A DNA stretch of 64,000 bases, taken from Thelephora terrestris (Eukaryota; Basidiomycota; Agaricomycetes; Thelephorales; Thelephoraceae). Made by a program: the position numbers and the translations under genes. The stretch covers positions 434,001 to 498,000 of the forward strand of contig WIUZ02000006.1 of assembly GCA_015956445.1 (NCBI GenBank), in the 5' to 3' direction. The first letter of the stretch is position 1. Each line of letters opens with the position of its first letter. Below the pieces are notes generated by a model. The model did not search any database. It worked only from the letters and a program-made list of their open reading frames with translations, and had not been told where the DNA came from. Below, one piece after another: positions 12,004 through 22,993 of this stretch.

Positions 12004-15000
12004 TTATGAAGGAGCCCTCGATAAGGCCCTGGATATCAGTTTCTGAACCTCGGTCGCGACATCTTCCGACGTGCTTCGGACGGTGATCCTGCACATCTGT
12101 TTTCGTAACGAAGTAAACAGTTTAGTGCCCACCCTTCCCGATCGACAAATTGAAATCGCAGTACCTGTGCATCCCGATTCGGCTCGAACCTTAACAAACA
12201 CCCGACTTTACCATCCACGGATGTGTGCAAAATTCCGGCGCCAACGAGGTTATTTGGGTTTGGGTCAACCCCATCAAGGAGGTTTAGTCGATGCCCACTG
12301 ACGACCTGACGGTACCTTTCCTGGTCCAAACCCCCCTCTTCAGTTAATGTGATCGGGAAGACAAGCTGTGATTCCCTAGGTGGTCCTCCGATAAGCTTCC
12401 ATCGCTCGAAAAAGTCGGCCGCCCCAAGGCTGACATGCTCAAAGAACTTGGTGACCAATATCGGTAATTGCAACGTCACAGACTGTTGGGCGCCCGCCAA
12501 GAATGATATTGTGATGCTCGGCAGTGCAGAAAAGAATTTCTTGCATTCGACTTGGAGCAGCAGCTGTGTTTGCGCCCGTGGTGCGATGGTGCTCGGAGGA
12601 AGCTTGGCGAACGATGCTAATAGCGTGTCCGGATCTGAGACGTGAACCACGGCAGTGAACGATGTCAACGGTACGGGTACTTTGTTGCCTACGTATATCG
12701 CGATTTGGCCGAGGTGACCTTGATACCTCGATTTGATTCCAATTTGTACTTGAACATCCTCGTACAAGACACCGTCCGCAGAGGTCGTGAGCTTCTCGAA
12801 CCAACGGTCAATGTTAGGTCCTGTTGTTAGCCGAGGGGCGGTCGGGTTTATAGGTTTCGATAGCTGAGCGAATATCGATGAAGGGTCCGTTGCAGCGGCT
12901 GCGCCATTGGAAGAGGACGTCAGGTCTAATCCCGCGAGGGAGTCCATAACGTTGCCGACATCAGCCGACCCGGTGGTGGTTCGAGAGGCTGGTTCAGCCG
13001 GAAGGATCTTCTTCCGTTGCGTCAGTTCCCGTTCCAAGTTCGCTTCCTTGCCACCGTGGACCCAAGTTCTCTTGCTTTCTGTATCCCCCAATTTCCTGTT
13101 CAGCCTGTGGACCAACGCACTCTCTCGAGGGGGGAAGGGTGGAATCTCTTCGCAGACGTTCTGTAGGAGCTCGTCATCCTCTGGCCGAGAAGCGAGGGCG
13201 TAGTATTCGCAGGCACGTTGCTGGAGATCAACATCTAGGACGTGTCGATACCGGTCAAATACGTTGAGGAGATGGTGCTTGATTTCCGGGAATACATTGA
13301 CCCATTTTATATACGTCGATAGGAGGAGAGCCCGGGTAGCGGCTAAGCAGAATTGGGATTTGGTGTGAAGGACCTGGAATTGTTCAATAGGGCTGGAACC
13401 AGGTTCGTTTGCAATAAGGTGGCCGTATTCTCCCAGTACATAACCTGGGAAGTGGTGTCAATGCAGGCCACCGAAGAGCTCGTCGATCTTGCCCACCTCC
13501 GACTTTGACCAAACTTTCGTGTGCTGTTGGAGTTTTGAGGTACTCCAGTGTGACCCTCGCAGCGTAAGCCTGCAAGTCCATAGTGTTGGTCACTATTTGG
13601 ATTACCCGATACCAAACTTCCTCTCCAACGTGGTCCCCGGCAGCAGCGATCAACTCCAAAATGGTATCAACATACCACTTGTAAGAGGTCGCATATTTCT
13701 CCGTTAGAATAGCAATTTTGAGTACCATTTCCTCTCGAAGAGCATAGTCAGCGACCTTGAGATATCGAAGAAGTTCCCCAACGATGAGTTCTGAATTGTC
13801 TAAATCGCACATGCTGAATAATAGGTCGAGAGCACGCCTTCGCACAGAGATGTCTTTGTCGCGTAGTGACTGGATGATTGTGGTTTGGTGTTTTTTGATG
13901 GCGTCTAATGACTCTGTTCGGCCCGCGAGGTGCGCCATGGTGTCCAATCCTAGATAGCGAACGTTCGTTTCCTTGGAGCTAATGAATCGAGCGAGAAGAA
14001 CGGCAGCATTGGTAACGAGACTAGAATTTGTGTCCAGGTGGATTGCGAGCGCTATCGCCTCGAATAGTACTGCATTCTGGGCGTTGTTGTGCTGAACATT
14101 CCGCGATGTCTCCATGCTGTTATTCATCACGGTCTGTATGACATTGTTGATGACGGAGCGCAGCGTGGGATCCTCTAGCCAGATGTGAATGCGAGATCAG
14201 AGAGTTGTGGCAAGGAGAACGCACCTGTTGGTGGATAGTATTGCAGCAGCCGGAAAAGCTTCACTTGTAACCACGGACTTGGAACTCTGTAGTAGGCGTA
14301 CTGTGCAGTATACTCGTGATCCACCACCAACTGAATATAATTTCGTGAGTACGTGAATTAAAATTCAGGGCTTATGGTTATACCCGGTGAAGTCGGTCAA
14401 TCGACTTCTGATAGCAGACCGCGTATGCTTCTAGATGATCTTGCGCCAGTGCCATGATAAGACTAGTCACGGAAACAACTACACCCTGGGACTCGCGTTA
14501 GCATACTCGGATCAGCTTTGCATCATGAATGAAGTGTACCAGATCAGCGTCATCCATTATCGACACTATTCGCAACGCCCACTCCGCAGCTGGAATAACA
14601 TCCGGGTGCTTCCGATACATCCGGAGGAGGGTGAGAGCGGCTTTCTTCCGAACAAAGTTCTGCGATGTCCTGAGGGCAAACTCAGCCCTAGCTACAAACG
14701 ATTTCACCATACACTCACGGTGATATGAGTAGCCTGTGTACATCTTCCGCTAGTGCTTCGGCCATCTCGTTGCTTCCGACATTTGCGATAGCATGGAGGG
14801 CCAAACAGTTATTGACTTCATTGTTCTCATCCAGGTCCTTCCTAATCGAGTTGACCACTAATCTGAGCAGATCGGAGTTCTCGTGCATCAACAGCGTCAC
14901 CGCTAGATATCCCTTGAATACACAAATTTGGGTTCGTCAGTTGAGTGTCCCGAGCGGTAATAGGTTGGGATGGCAAATTGCGGGTCCATAGCAAACAGTT

Positions 15001-15506
15001 AACCGCAAAGGTCGTACGTACGATCTGCTTCTCGCTGTATTTTGGGCTGGAAATGAGGTTCACGGCTTCCATGTGCCCAACGTCAACTTTGTAACCCAGG
15101 ATATATGTGAAGATGATCTTGGCGACATATCTGTTTCATGAAATCTTGAGCATCGGATGCCGAAGCGGGAGCATTTCATTTCATACTTTTTCTTCTGGTA
15201 TCCATCCAAATTTCCGTCTACATGGTGACCCATAAGCCACCTCTGCCGTTCAATGATGCAAAGAATCGACCGGACCTTTGAACTTCTTTCGAATATTAGC
15301 CATCTCCTTATTAATCCTCTTCTCCTCCAGCTCCCTCACGCGTGCACCGCGGATATCCGCAATGAACTAGGCACGAAGTAGATGATGAACGCGAAAGACA
15401 GGTCACCCGAGGATCGAGGGGGAAAGTAGTGAGACTCAGTCGCAGTGGAAATGCGCACAGCAGAAGGCTAGCTCACCTGCGTGAGGCCACGCATATTGGT
15501 CGCCAT
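12004..15506 (-). CDS. AP-2 complex subunit alpha (alpha-adaptin)
   Basis: Alpha-adaptin is a large subunit of the AP-2 clathrin adaptor at the plasma membrane; it binds phosphoinositides, the sigma2 subunit and endocytic accessory proteins. The protein begins [10 protein letters not shown] and, after an intron, continues [20 protein letters not shown], the diagnostic N-terminus. The armadillo-like trunk follows (for example [20 protein letters not shown]). A linker with [16 protein letters not shown] leads to the appendage: a beta-sandwich ([20 protein letters not shown]) and platform subdomain ([34 protein letters not shown] at the end). Several introns interrupt it; the last joins RDAQ to [17 protein letters not shown]. 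The start at 15506 is chosen because it matches the family N-terminus; in-frame codons upstream do not look conserved. Expected length is near 940 residues, which fits the span. Confidence 0.96.
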
Positions 15507-15870
15507 CTTGTGTGAGAGAGACCCAGAGGGGTAGATGAATCCAGCTGAGTGTGTACGGACACCTTGAGGGTCACCGAAAGTTCGGGGTTGGCAAGTATGA
15601 ATGCAGCGTATGGCAATGTCGATCTCCACCCGACCGATCAGTCGAGCCACGATCACGCTGGGCCTATCAGAGCGAAGCCGAGAGGGGATTTCTATCTATA
15701 ACCATTACTGAATGTATCCTAGTCTGCAACATTACAACGCCAACTTTGGCGGCTTTTTTGTATTCTACCAACGGCATGAAATGCGAGAGGAATAACGAGA
15801 ACATCTAAGAGAGCATATACGAATGAACCTAGAGGTCGAGGAAGAGAACTGAAAAGAAACCACTGGGAAA
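15507..15870. other. Intergenic between alpha-adaptin and the DExH helicase
   Basis: Both neighbours are on the minus strand. These 364 bp therefore contain the helicase 3' UTR and the adaptin promoter/5' UTR. No gene was seen. Confidence 0.4.
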
Positions 15871-18800
15871 TCATGGTCTGAGACGGCTCGGAGTGCCAGG
15901 TCTTGAATTGAACGCTGACCCAATATTGTACGGTGTTGACGTCCCGCTTCTCATGCTCGGAAGTCTTGACAACCCGAGATAGGGTGAATCCACCGGTGTA
16001 GCTGATCTTGAATTCGTCGCCGACTGCGAAGCGATCCTCTCGTCGCTGTACTGGTTGAGGATATAAACCAAATTCCTTGTGAACTCTTCGAATTCCCCAA
16101 TTTCCGTGGTCGACAAGGAAAGGTCTCGCTCGTGCGATTGTTCCGTCTCGCTCCCGCCGTCGTCAGATTCTTCTTCCTTCTCCCCCGGCTTGGGTATTAT
16201 GATCCGCCCCTGAAGATTGCGCTTCGCCATGACGATGCCCTCGTAAACACGAAGAAAGCAGAGGTCCATGGCTTCCTTCAACCGTGAGATTTGGTCCAAC
16301 GCTTCTTGGTTCCCGACTATCGGTAGCCATTCGTCGCATTCCAGTCCGCCCCCAGCCACCTGGATGTTGTACGCCCCAAACAGCATATATGACATTGGAT
16401 CCAATCGCGTAGTGGTGACTATAAACTTCTGTGGGTTGTTCGTTGCGACAGAGATGTTCTGTCTCTTCTCCGCAAACGCAAGGATATGTTTCTCCCGCGA
16501 AGAGCTTGTGGAAGGTGGAGGCATTTCTTTCTTCCGATGGTTCACGCTCGACGGATGTACGAATAGGTGCTACAGTGGGTGCACTCGCGTCAGTGGACCG
16601 GAGCAACAAAACAGAGGCAGGTATATTACCTTGTCATCGGAGGTTCTGTACGTCTTTTCGCCCGTCCTAATTGCGAAATTGCGCTGGCTCGCCACGGAGA
16701 TGAGCGCGACTAGCAGCGGAATTGATTTGCGATTGATGTCCAGCTCTGGGGGAACAGTCGCATCCCTCCTGCTAACCCAAGCCTGCCGTGTCGTCCCCAT
16801 CTGTGACATCCCTATCGAAACGTCAATCACCCCGGCATGACACAAGCTCTGAAAAAGATGCGTCTTGATTTTCTGGATCATCAATAATGTTGATTTCGAT
16901 AAGAAGTTGTTCGAGCAGAACCGGTTGGCACCGCCATAGTCTCCCCGCCCCTGCATTTGCCACCACGTATTATACGCACTGAGAGCCGCGAGGACGTCAG
17001 AGGGGAAATCGGGGGAAGCCCAGGAGTTCTTAACAGCAGCAGCTTCTTGTTTGAGGTGCATCGGGGCCATAAATGGGTCTCGGTTGGTCAGGATTGCGGC
17101 CAGGGTGAGCGCATTGTCAAGGCATTTGAAAAACGCCCCCAAAAGAACCAGCCTTCCGACTTGCACTTCCACCGGCAGTTGTAACAGAACCTTTCCGAGC
17201 GGGGTCAAGTTTTTCTGGGCATCCAGGGCTCCGACCATAGTGAGATCCTTTATCGCAGCCGCGACCCTTTCCGCGGCTGGAGGCTCGATTGTCTCCGAAA
17301 GTACATCCTCAACAACCATCCCAGGGAGATTCAACGCCTTCACGTGCATGACAACGTTCGACAAGTCTACCCGCTTCATCTCCACAGTCTGGTAGGGGTG
17401 CAGTTCGGAGGCGCGCTTCTGACTGATGATTCCAAAGTACTCTCCCGGTCTGTGCCTTCCTGCACGTCCCGCCCGTTGGTTCAGGTTGGAAGAGCCGACC
17501 CAGGCGGAAACGAGTGATGAGATGTGTCGTTCAGGATCGAACCGGTTTTCCTTTATCCTTGCAGTGTCAACAACGTACACGACGTCTGGGATTGTCACGG
17601 AGGTTTCGGCAATGTTGGTGGAAAGGATTATCCTTCGCACGCCTTCAGGAGGGGGTTCGAAGATGAGTTGTTGTTCCGTGACGGGGATAGTAGAATGCAG
17701 AAGGTGGATGCTCCATTTAGTCGAATCGCCAAAGTCCATACCAAGGTTCGAGGTGGGGTTTGTGAGGTACCGATGGACGCTTTGAATTTCATCCCACCCA
17801 GGGAGGAATGTTAAGACGTGACCGTCATCAGAGTTTCTCAAGACGTGGGCGATAGTGAGAGCAACGAGAGGGGCGGGTAACTCCAACTCATCGCTGCGAT
17901 CGCGTCCATCCTGAATGGGCGTCGAACGTCCACTACCAGAGCGGCTCGTAGGGGGGGTTGCGGTCAAACGAGGGGGCAATGTTTGATAGAGCTGTAAAGC
18001 AGCAGGACCGAGTTCGTTATGTACATACTTCGTGACAGATTCTTGAGCGAATGCCTCGGAGGCGCCGGGGATCAAGGCGAGTTCGGAAACGAATTCGTCC
18101 AAGAAATGCTTCTTTACGGGGAATGCTCGACCGGAAACCTCAATGACCTTCGAGGGTTGACCTTTTTCGTCAGGGAAATATTGTTGGAAGAGGGTGGGGT
18201 CAATAGTAGCGCTCATGAGGATGACTTTGATGGGATTCCCCTTGGCCTTCCGGTCCGCGAGGAGTCGTTTGAGAACTACGAGTAGCAGGTCCGTGTCGAC
18301 ATCCCGTTCGTGCACCTCATCAACCACAATATGCGTCACATTATCCAGGGAGTGTCCTCGTGTAGAGGTGCCAGAGACGTCCAAAGCGGATTGGATCCTT
18401 TTAAGGAAGATACCCGTCGTGCAGAATGTGACAGATCCTCGTTCCTCTGGAAGTCGTGCATCAAACCGAACCTGGTATCCGATTGAAGCACCGAGTTGCT
18501 CTCCTCTCTCCCTAGCCACTCGTTGGGCGACACTGATAGCGGCAAGTCGACGGGGTTGAGTGCAGATTATGTTGCACCGAGCTCCTTCTCCACGGTCGAC
18601 ATAGTCGTCCAAAATGAGCTGAGGTAATTGCGTCGTTTTTCCAGAACCGGTGGCAGCCATACATATAATTACATCGTTTTCCCGGATGTGGTCCAATAGC
18701 TCCTGGGCGCGAGTAGTGATGGGAAGAGCGGCACGACTGTCGCGCATAGGCCCCAGGGCAGGATCCGCCAAATACTTCTCTCGCCGCTCTTTTAGCAACC

Positions 18801-20169
18801 TATCCTTGTCTTCGAACGAAGGGAGCTTTCGTGCGCGACGAAATGATGGTTGTGCACCAGAAATGTCTTGCGAAGCGCTAGGATGAGAAAGCGAAGGTCG
18901 CAACCTGAGGGCATTCTTGTATATCGTGCTCTTCTTCATCTCCGCACACAACTCGTAAATTTCATCTTCCAAAGACTCGGTCATCGAGCATTGGATAGGT
19001 GTGGCCATGCGGGCATCGCGTCCTGCCGTCTCCACGAACGCCACCCATAGCTTGGGATCGTACGCTTCGAGATAGACGGCGACATCGACGTAGCAGGACT
19101 TCTGAGCCAATTTCTTGTTGGGTCCACGGCCAAATCCGACTTTACTTCCTCCAATGGTCATGACAGCCTCCCAACCATTAGCATGTCGTTTGTTAGAGTG
19201 GTTGTATTCAACGTCTTCTCTGCCAAAGCCAAATTTGCGAGTGTAGTAGTCGATGAATTGACGGGCTCGGTCGTAATCAACCTTGGTCTCTTTGTCGGAG
19301 AGGGTGCCTTCAATCTCTTGTGGACTGGACTGAGGGAGGAGAGATTTGTTGATCTTTCCTTGTTCATCCAGCTGGGGTTTGGGGACAAGAAATAAATGAT
19401 ACGGGTCATGGGATGCTAGCGAATGTGCTCACCAGACCACGCTGAACAAGTTGGTAGACGGCTGAGAGAACCGCTAGCTTCTCAGAATCCCTCTTAGCGG
19501 GAGCATCTCCTTCGCCAACTATGGGGGGGTCTAATTCAAGACTGATGGTAGATCTATTGCGAACGTATCAGCTACGGGATCATGACATCAGACAAACAGG
19601 AAGCGAACGAACCTCCAAAGCTTTCGTCTATTTGTTATACCATCCTCGTACTTAAAATCCAACGACGAATCCAGGACTTGATTGGTGAAGGTCGCGAGGG
19701 CGTGCTTGGGATTTTTTGCGATTGGAGCGGGGATTTTGACATCCTGGTACGTCTGCTGGATGAGATGCTCATCTCTGAGAGGGAGTTCGAGGGTATCCCT
19801 AACTTGGTCTTGGTCGGCAAGTCGAGACTTTGAGTTGTTGCGAGGATGATGGTCTGTGTGTCCGCGGAAGGAGTTGCTCCTGGATGTGCCGCGGCCAGAG
19901 GGAGAACGTATGCGTGGAGAGCCTGGTGTGCTACCCCCCGAGTGAGATTTTTGGGGTGACATGGGTTGATGGCCTCGGTGAGGGGAGATAGACCGCCGGG
20001 TGCGCTGTGACTTGGGGGTAGGGGGCTGGGATGAGGCAGAGGGATAATCCAGCGATTGATGTGGTGCGGAGGCGGTCTGGGCGAAGGACCGTTTTAGTGG
20101 GGACACCGTTGAGTTGTTTGTTTGCATTAATAGCCTACGCCTTGTGGTTGTACGAAACAAACTCAGCAT
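15871..20169 (-). CDS. dsRBD-containing DExH-box RNA helicase (DHX9/DHX30/DHX36 group)
   Basis: An ATP-dependent RNA helicase. The motor shows motif I AATGSGKTTQLPQ, Ia TQPRRLAAISVAQRVARE, II DEVHERDVDTDLL, III MSATID, then NIAETSVTIPDVVYVVD and motif VI QRAGRAGRHRPGEY. Ratchet/HA2 and OB-fold regions follow, and a Ser-rich tail ends in SRPGTPSRLRP. In front of the motor is a double-stranded-RNA-binding domain (TIGGSKVGFGRGPNKKLAQK, then SCYVDVAVYLEAYDP). The N-terminus, MLSLFRTTTRRRLLMQ, is rich in Arg/Ser/Thr and lacks acidic residues, as in mitochondrial presequences. An SP-rich disordered region comes next. Domain order matches DHX30 (mitochondrial in animals) and DHX9; DHX36 usually lacks the dsRBD. 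About 1,300 residues. It lies head-to-tail downstream of HSCB, also a mitochondrial gene. Mitochondrial targeting is inferred, not shown. Confidence 0.93.
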
Positions 20170-20435
20170 TCCAGCAAATCAATTAAGCCAGACTCCTTCC
20201 TAGCCACTACAGGAATTCCAGACAGCCTCCCGCCTTGCGAAGCCGGTTGAGGTGAAGTAAGAGGGAAGCAGCTCTCCCTACGAAGGACTCGCGGCGCGGC
20301 GAAGTTTTGGTTTGGCGTACAGCGCAGAGGGTGCGCGCTCCGGCTTTGCAACGGAACAATTGACGGAAAACGCCGAGACAGCGCATTTCGGAATGGAGGA
20401 TCGTAAGTACTAAGTCTAAATTTCTACCACGTCTT

Positions 20436-21245
20436 TCACGAAGGATCCCAAGCCTTTGCGGCGTTTAAGATGTTCTGGAGGTACCGGAGTCTAATTGCGG
20501 AGGTCTGCAACTCTGCCCATCGACATTTCTCGCACTGCTCCTCCACCTCCCGCATGGTCTCGTTCATCGCGCCTGCAGACATCAGTTTCGAATGTCAGCA
20601 TGCTCCAGCGTGAATTAAACGGACCTTGAGTCTCTGATACAATGACATCGACCTGCTCCTGTGAGGTAGCCTCGTCTAAAGCCTCTCGGCTCTCCATGAT
20701 CTGCATCAACAACACCGGGTCTTCAAGTGTCTGCTCCGATTCAGCGAGATCAATGCCTTGTTCTCGAAGGATGTGTTCCACCCGCAGCACTGGGTTCTGC
20801 AGGGTCTTGAATGCATGATTCACTAACGAGGAGAGGTTCGCGGCGGCAGATGATTCCGCCTGTGTAGAGTCAAAGGCTTCTGGTCGGAACGGAACATCCT
20901 AGATTCATTCTGAGAAAGACGCACCTCGCCTTTTGCGGACCATACGTCTGGATGTACGGTCTGCTGCAGTTTCCGAAACTGACGTGTGAGCTGCTTGTCG
21001 TTTATTGTGAATGGGTTGTCATTCGGTGGCAGATCGAACATCTCATGATATCTGATGTTTGAGGGTGTTCTTGAGATGAACGAGCATTTGGGACACGCCG
21101 GAAGCGGCGTTGGAAGGGGGGAATGACATTCCGGACATTGACTTGGTCCTGTCGCCACAGTGGTCGACAACAACCTTCGATGGGCCGAAGACCTGAGTGC
21201 TGCGCGTCTCAGCGGTGTAAGCAGTTGGTGGCACTTAAACGTCAT
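20436..21245 (-). CDS. HSCB/Jac1 mitochondrial J-domain co-chaperone for Fe-S cluster assembly
   Basis: HSCB (Jac1 in yeast) is the J-protein that stimulates the mitochondrial Hsp70 to transfer Fe-S clusters from the ISU scaffold. The N-terminus (MTFKCHQLLTPLRRAALRSS, then AHRRLLSTTV) is a typical mitochondrial presequence. Next comes CPECHSPLPTPLPACPKC, a tetracysteine zinc-binding motif like that of human HSCB and absent from yeast Jac1. The J domain carries the catalytic HPD (LQQTVHPDVWSAKGE). The HscB C-terminal helical domain follows (VNHAFKTLQNPVLRVEHILR, MREVEEQCEKC) and the chain ends ILNAAKAWDPS, as in many fungal Jac1 proteins. Two introns join in frame. The start is the ATG at 21243-21245. 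The first ATG of the divergent dysferlin-domain gene is 118 bp away. Confidence 0.95.
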
Positions 21246-21363
21246 CACAACAAACGGTATTGGGCGGTTTGATCGACAGTCGCGGACCATCGGTGCAGTC
21301 TAATTATCCCAATGTCCACTTGATCCAACTCCATTCCTTTGCTCTTTCCCTGTTCAGTTCTCC

Positions 21364-22993
21364 ATGGCAAGTATCTCCGCTTCATCCTCTTCGAAGCCTC
21401 TCTTGCCTCAGCTTCTGCAAGCCGACGACGAACCCGCCGCCGTAGAGCCAGCTCGTCGAAAGGCCAACACCCAGAAGGCATCCATTTTCCCTTTTCTCTC
21501 TCGTTCAAGGACGAAATCCTCAAAGAAGCTCAAGCGAGTACCAAGCACCGAAGATGCTCCCAGAGCGATCTCTACCTCGTCCACATCCCCAGCCTCGTCG
21601 ACCAAACCCCCGCCAGCAGACCCGCTGATGGCTGGCGTGCAAGTCGACGTTCCCGCTATTCCCGAACCCGATACGCAAATCGAGCTCCAGGGTTTCTCGA
21701 CTCCTCTAGAAGATGACTCTAAAGATGTCTATCGCTGGGCTGTAGTCTACGAGAATCAGCGGGGGTGAGTTTCGCCTTCCCGCCACCTTGGATATCCTCC
21801 GCTCCATCACGTCATGCTGATCTATCCTCGTCCCACCGCTTGGTCCCACTTCGTTTCTTCTAGGGTGACCGTGTTCTCCGTACCTTATTACTCTCACCTT
21901 TCTCTCCTACCCTGGGACCCTCCCGCCTTCACACTTCCTGACACCTACGAGGTTTCGCACGGGAAATTCTACCTGTCCAAGTCTCACAGACCAGCTGTCT
22001 CGCTTTCCTCTTATCCACTCCCGAACGGGGACTGGAAATGGGTCAGCAAGAGCTGGATGATCGACATGCGAAGCGACGGTCAAGTCCAATACGATGGGTT
22101 TGAATACAACTGGTTTTTCCGCACACATAAATGGAACGCAACTAGTGCGGCCTGGGTGCGCAGGCGACGATGGATAAGGCTAATGATGCGACCAGCTAAA
22201 TCTCACTTGAACTCCACCACAACCGGACATATGTCATCAAGTACTTCCCCCAGCCCAAGCACCGGAGGCCCCGTCATCCGGAGCCAGAGTCCGGTCCCAA
22301 ACAATAGAGAACCTTCACGATTCTCATGGAGAAGCGGGATACTCTCTCTTCCTCCATCCGCCTCGTCCTCACGCTCAGCCACCAGCTCCATCGCTCCTGG
22401 TTTCATCTGGCAGGGTGATGGAAGGGATGACTGGGAAAGGTGCCATGATTATCTCCGAAGTCTAACGAGGGATGGAAAGAAGTTGGAGGCATGGAAGTTG
22501 TGGCTGGGTTTGCACCGCGTCGTCGAGGACGAAAGTGAAAAGGAGGATGTCGATGGCGTAAATCTAAACAAGCAACAATGGGCGGAGGACGAAGGCCTTT
22601 TACCTTCTCAAACACTCGTTACATCCCCGAAGGTTGTTGATGTGACCACCACTCCACCGAGGGAGTGGATCGTCGCCGCGATCTGCGAGCACGTAAGTGT
22701 TTCTCCACGATATGGCCCGTCCTCTCCTGATCTAAAGCGCTCTATAGATGGACGAGATCTTACAAACTTTCGTGTACCCTGACTCCAGAGCTCAGTTCGT
22801 CAACGTGCTTCGCAAGATTCAAGACGACTTGGGCGAGGATGCTGAGAAGTTCCTCAGTTCACATCAAACAGAGTTCTGGAGCTACACGTTTTTGAACTCT
22901 GGAGCACTTGCCTCATCCGTTTCAATGTCCCTCAAAGAGGGGGATCGGAGAGGGCAGCCCCTACTAGTTCAAGATACTGATGGTCCACCCTAG
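21364..22993 (+). CDS. Dysferlin-domain (Pex24/Spo73-type) protein
   Basis: The middle of the protein is a dysferlin (DysF) domain. VYRWAVVYENQRGVTVFSVP and HLSLLPWDPPAFTL form the N-terminal half; DGFEYNWFFRTHKW followed by WVRRRRWIRLMMRP is the C-terminal half with its Trp-Arg clasp. In fungi such domains occur in the Pex23/24/30-32 ER-peroxisome proteins and in the meiotic Spo73/Mug65 proteins. No membrane-spanning segments were seen, so Spo73/Mug65-like is the better guess over the reticulon-like Pex30 group. The first 100 residues are Ser/Ala/Lys-rich, and a Ser/Pro-rich linker separates the DysF part from a helical C-terminal domain (MDEILQTFVYPDSRAQFVNV). Two introns: after NQRG and before MDEIL. 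A role at membrane contact or prospore membranes is family inference only. Confidence 0.85.
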
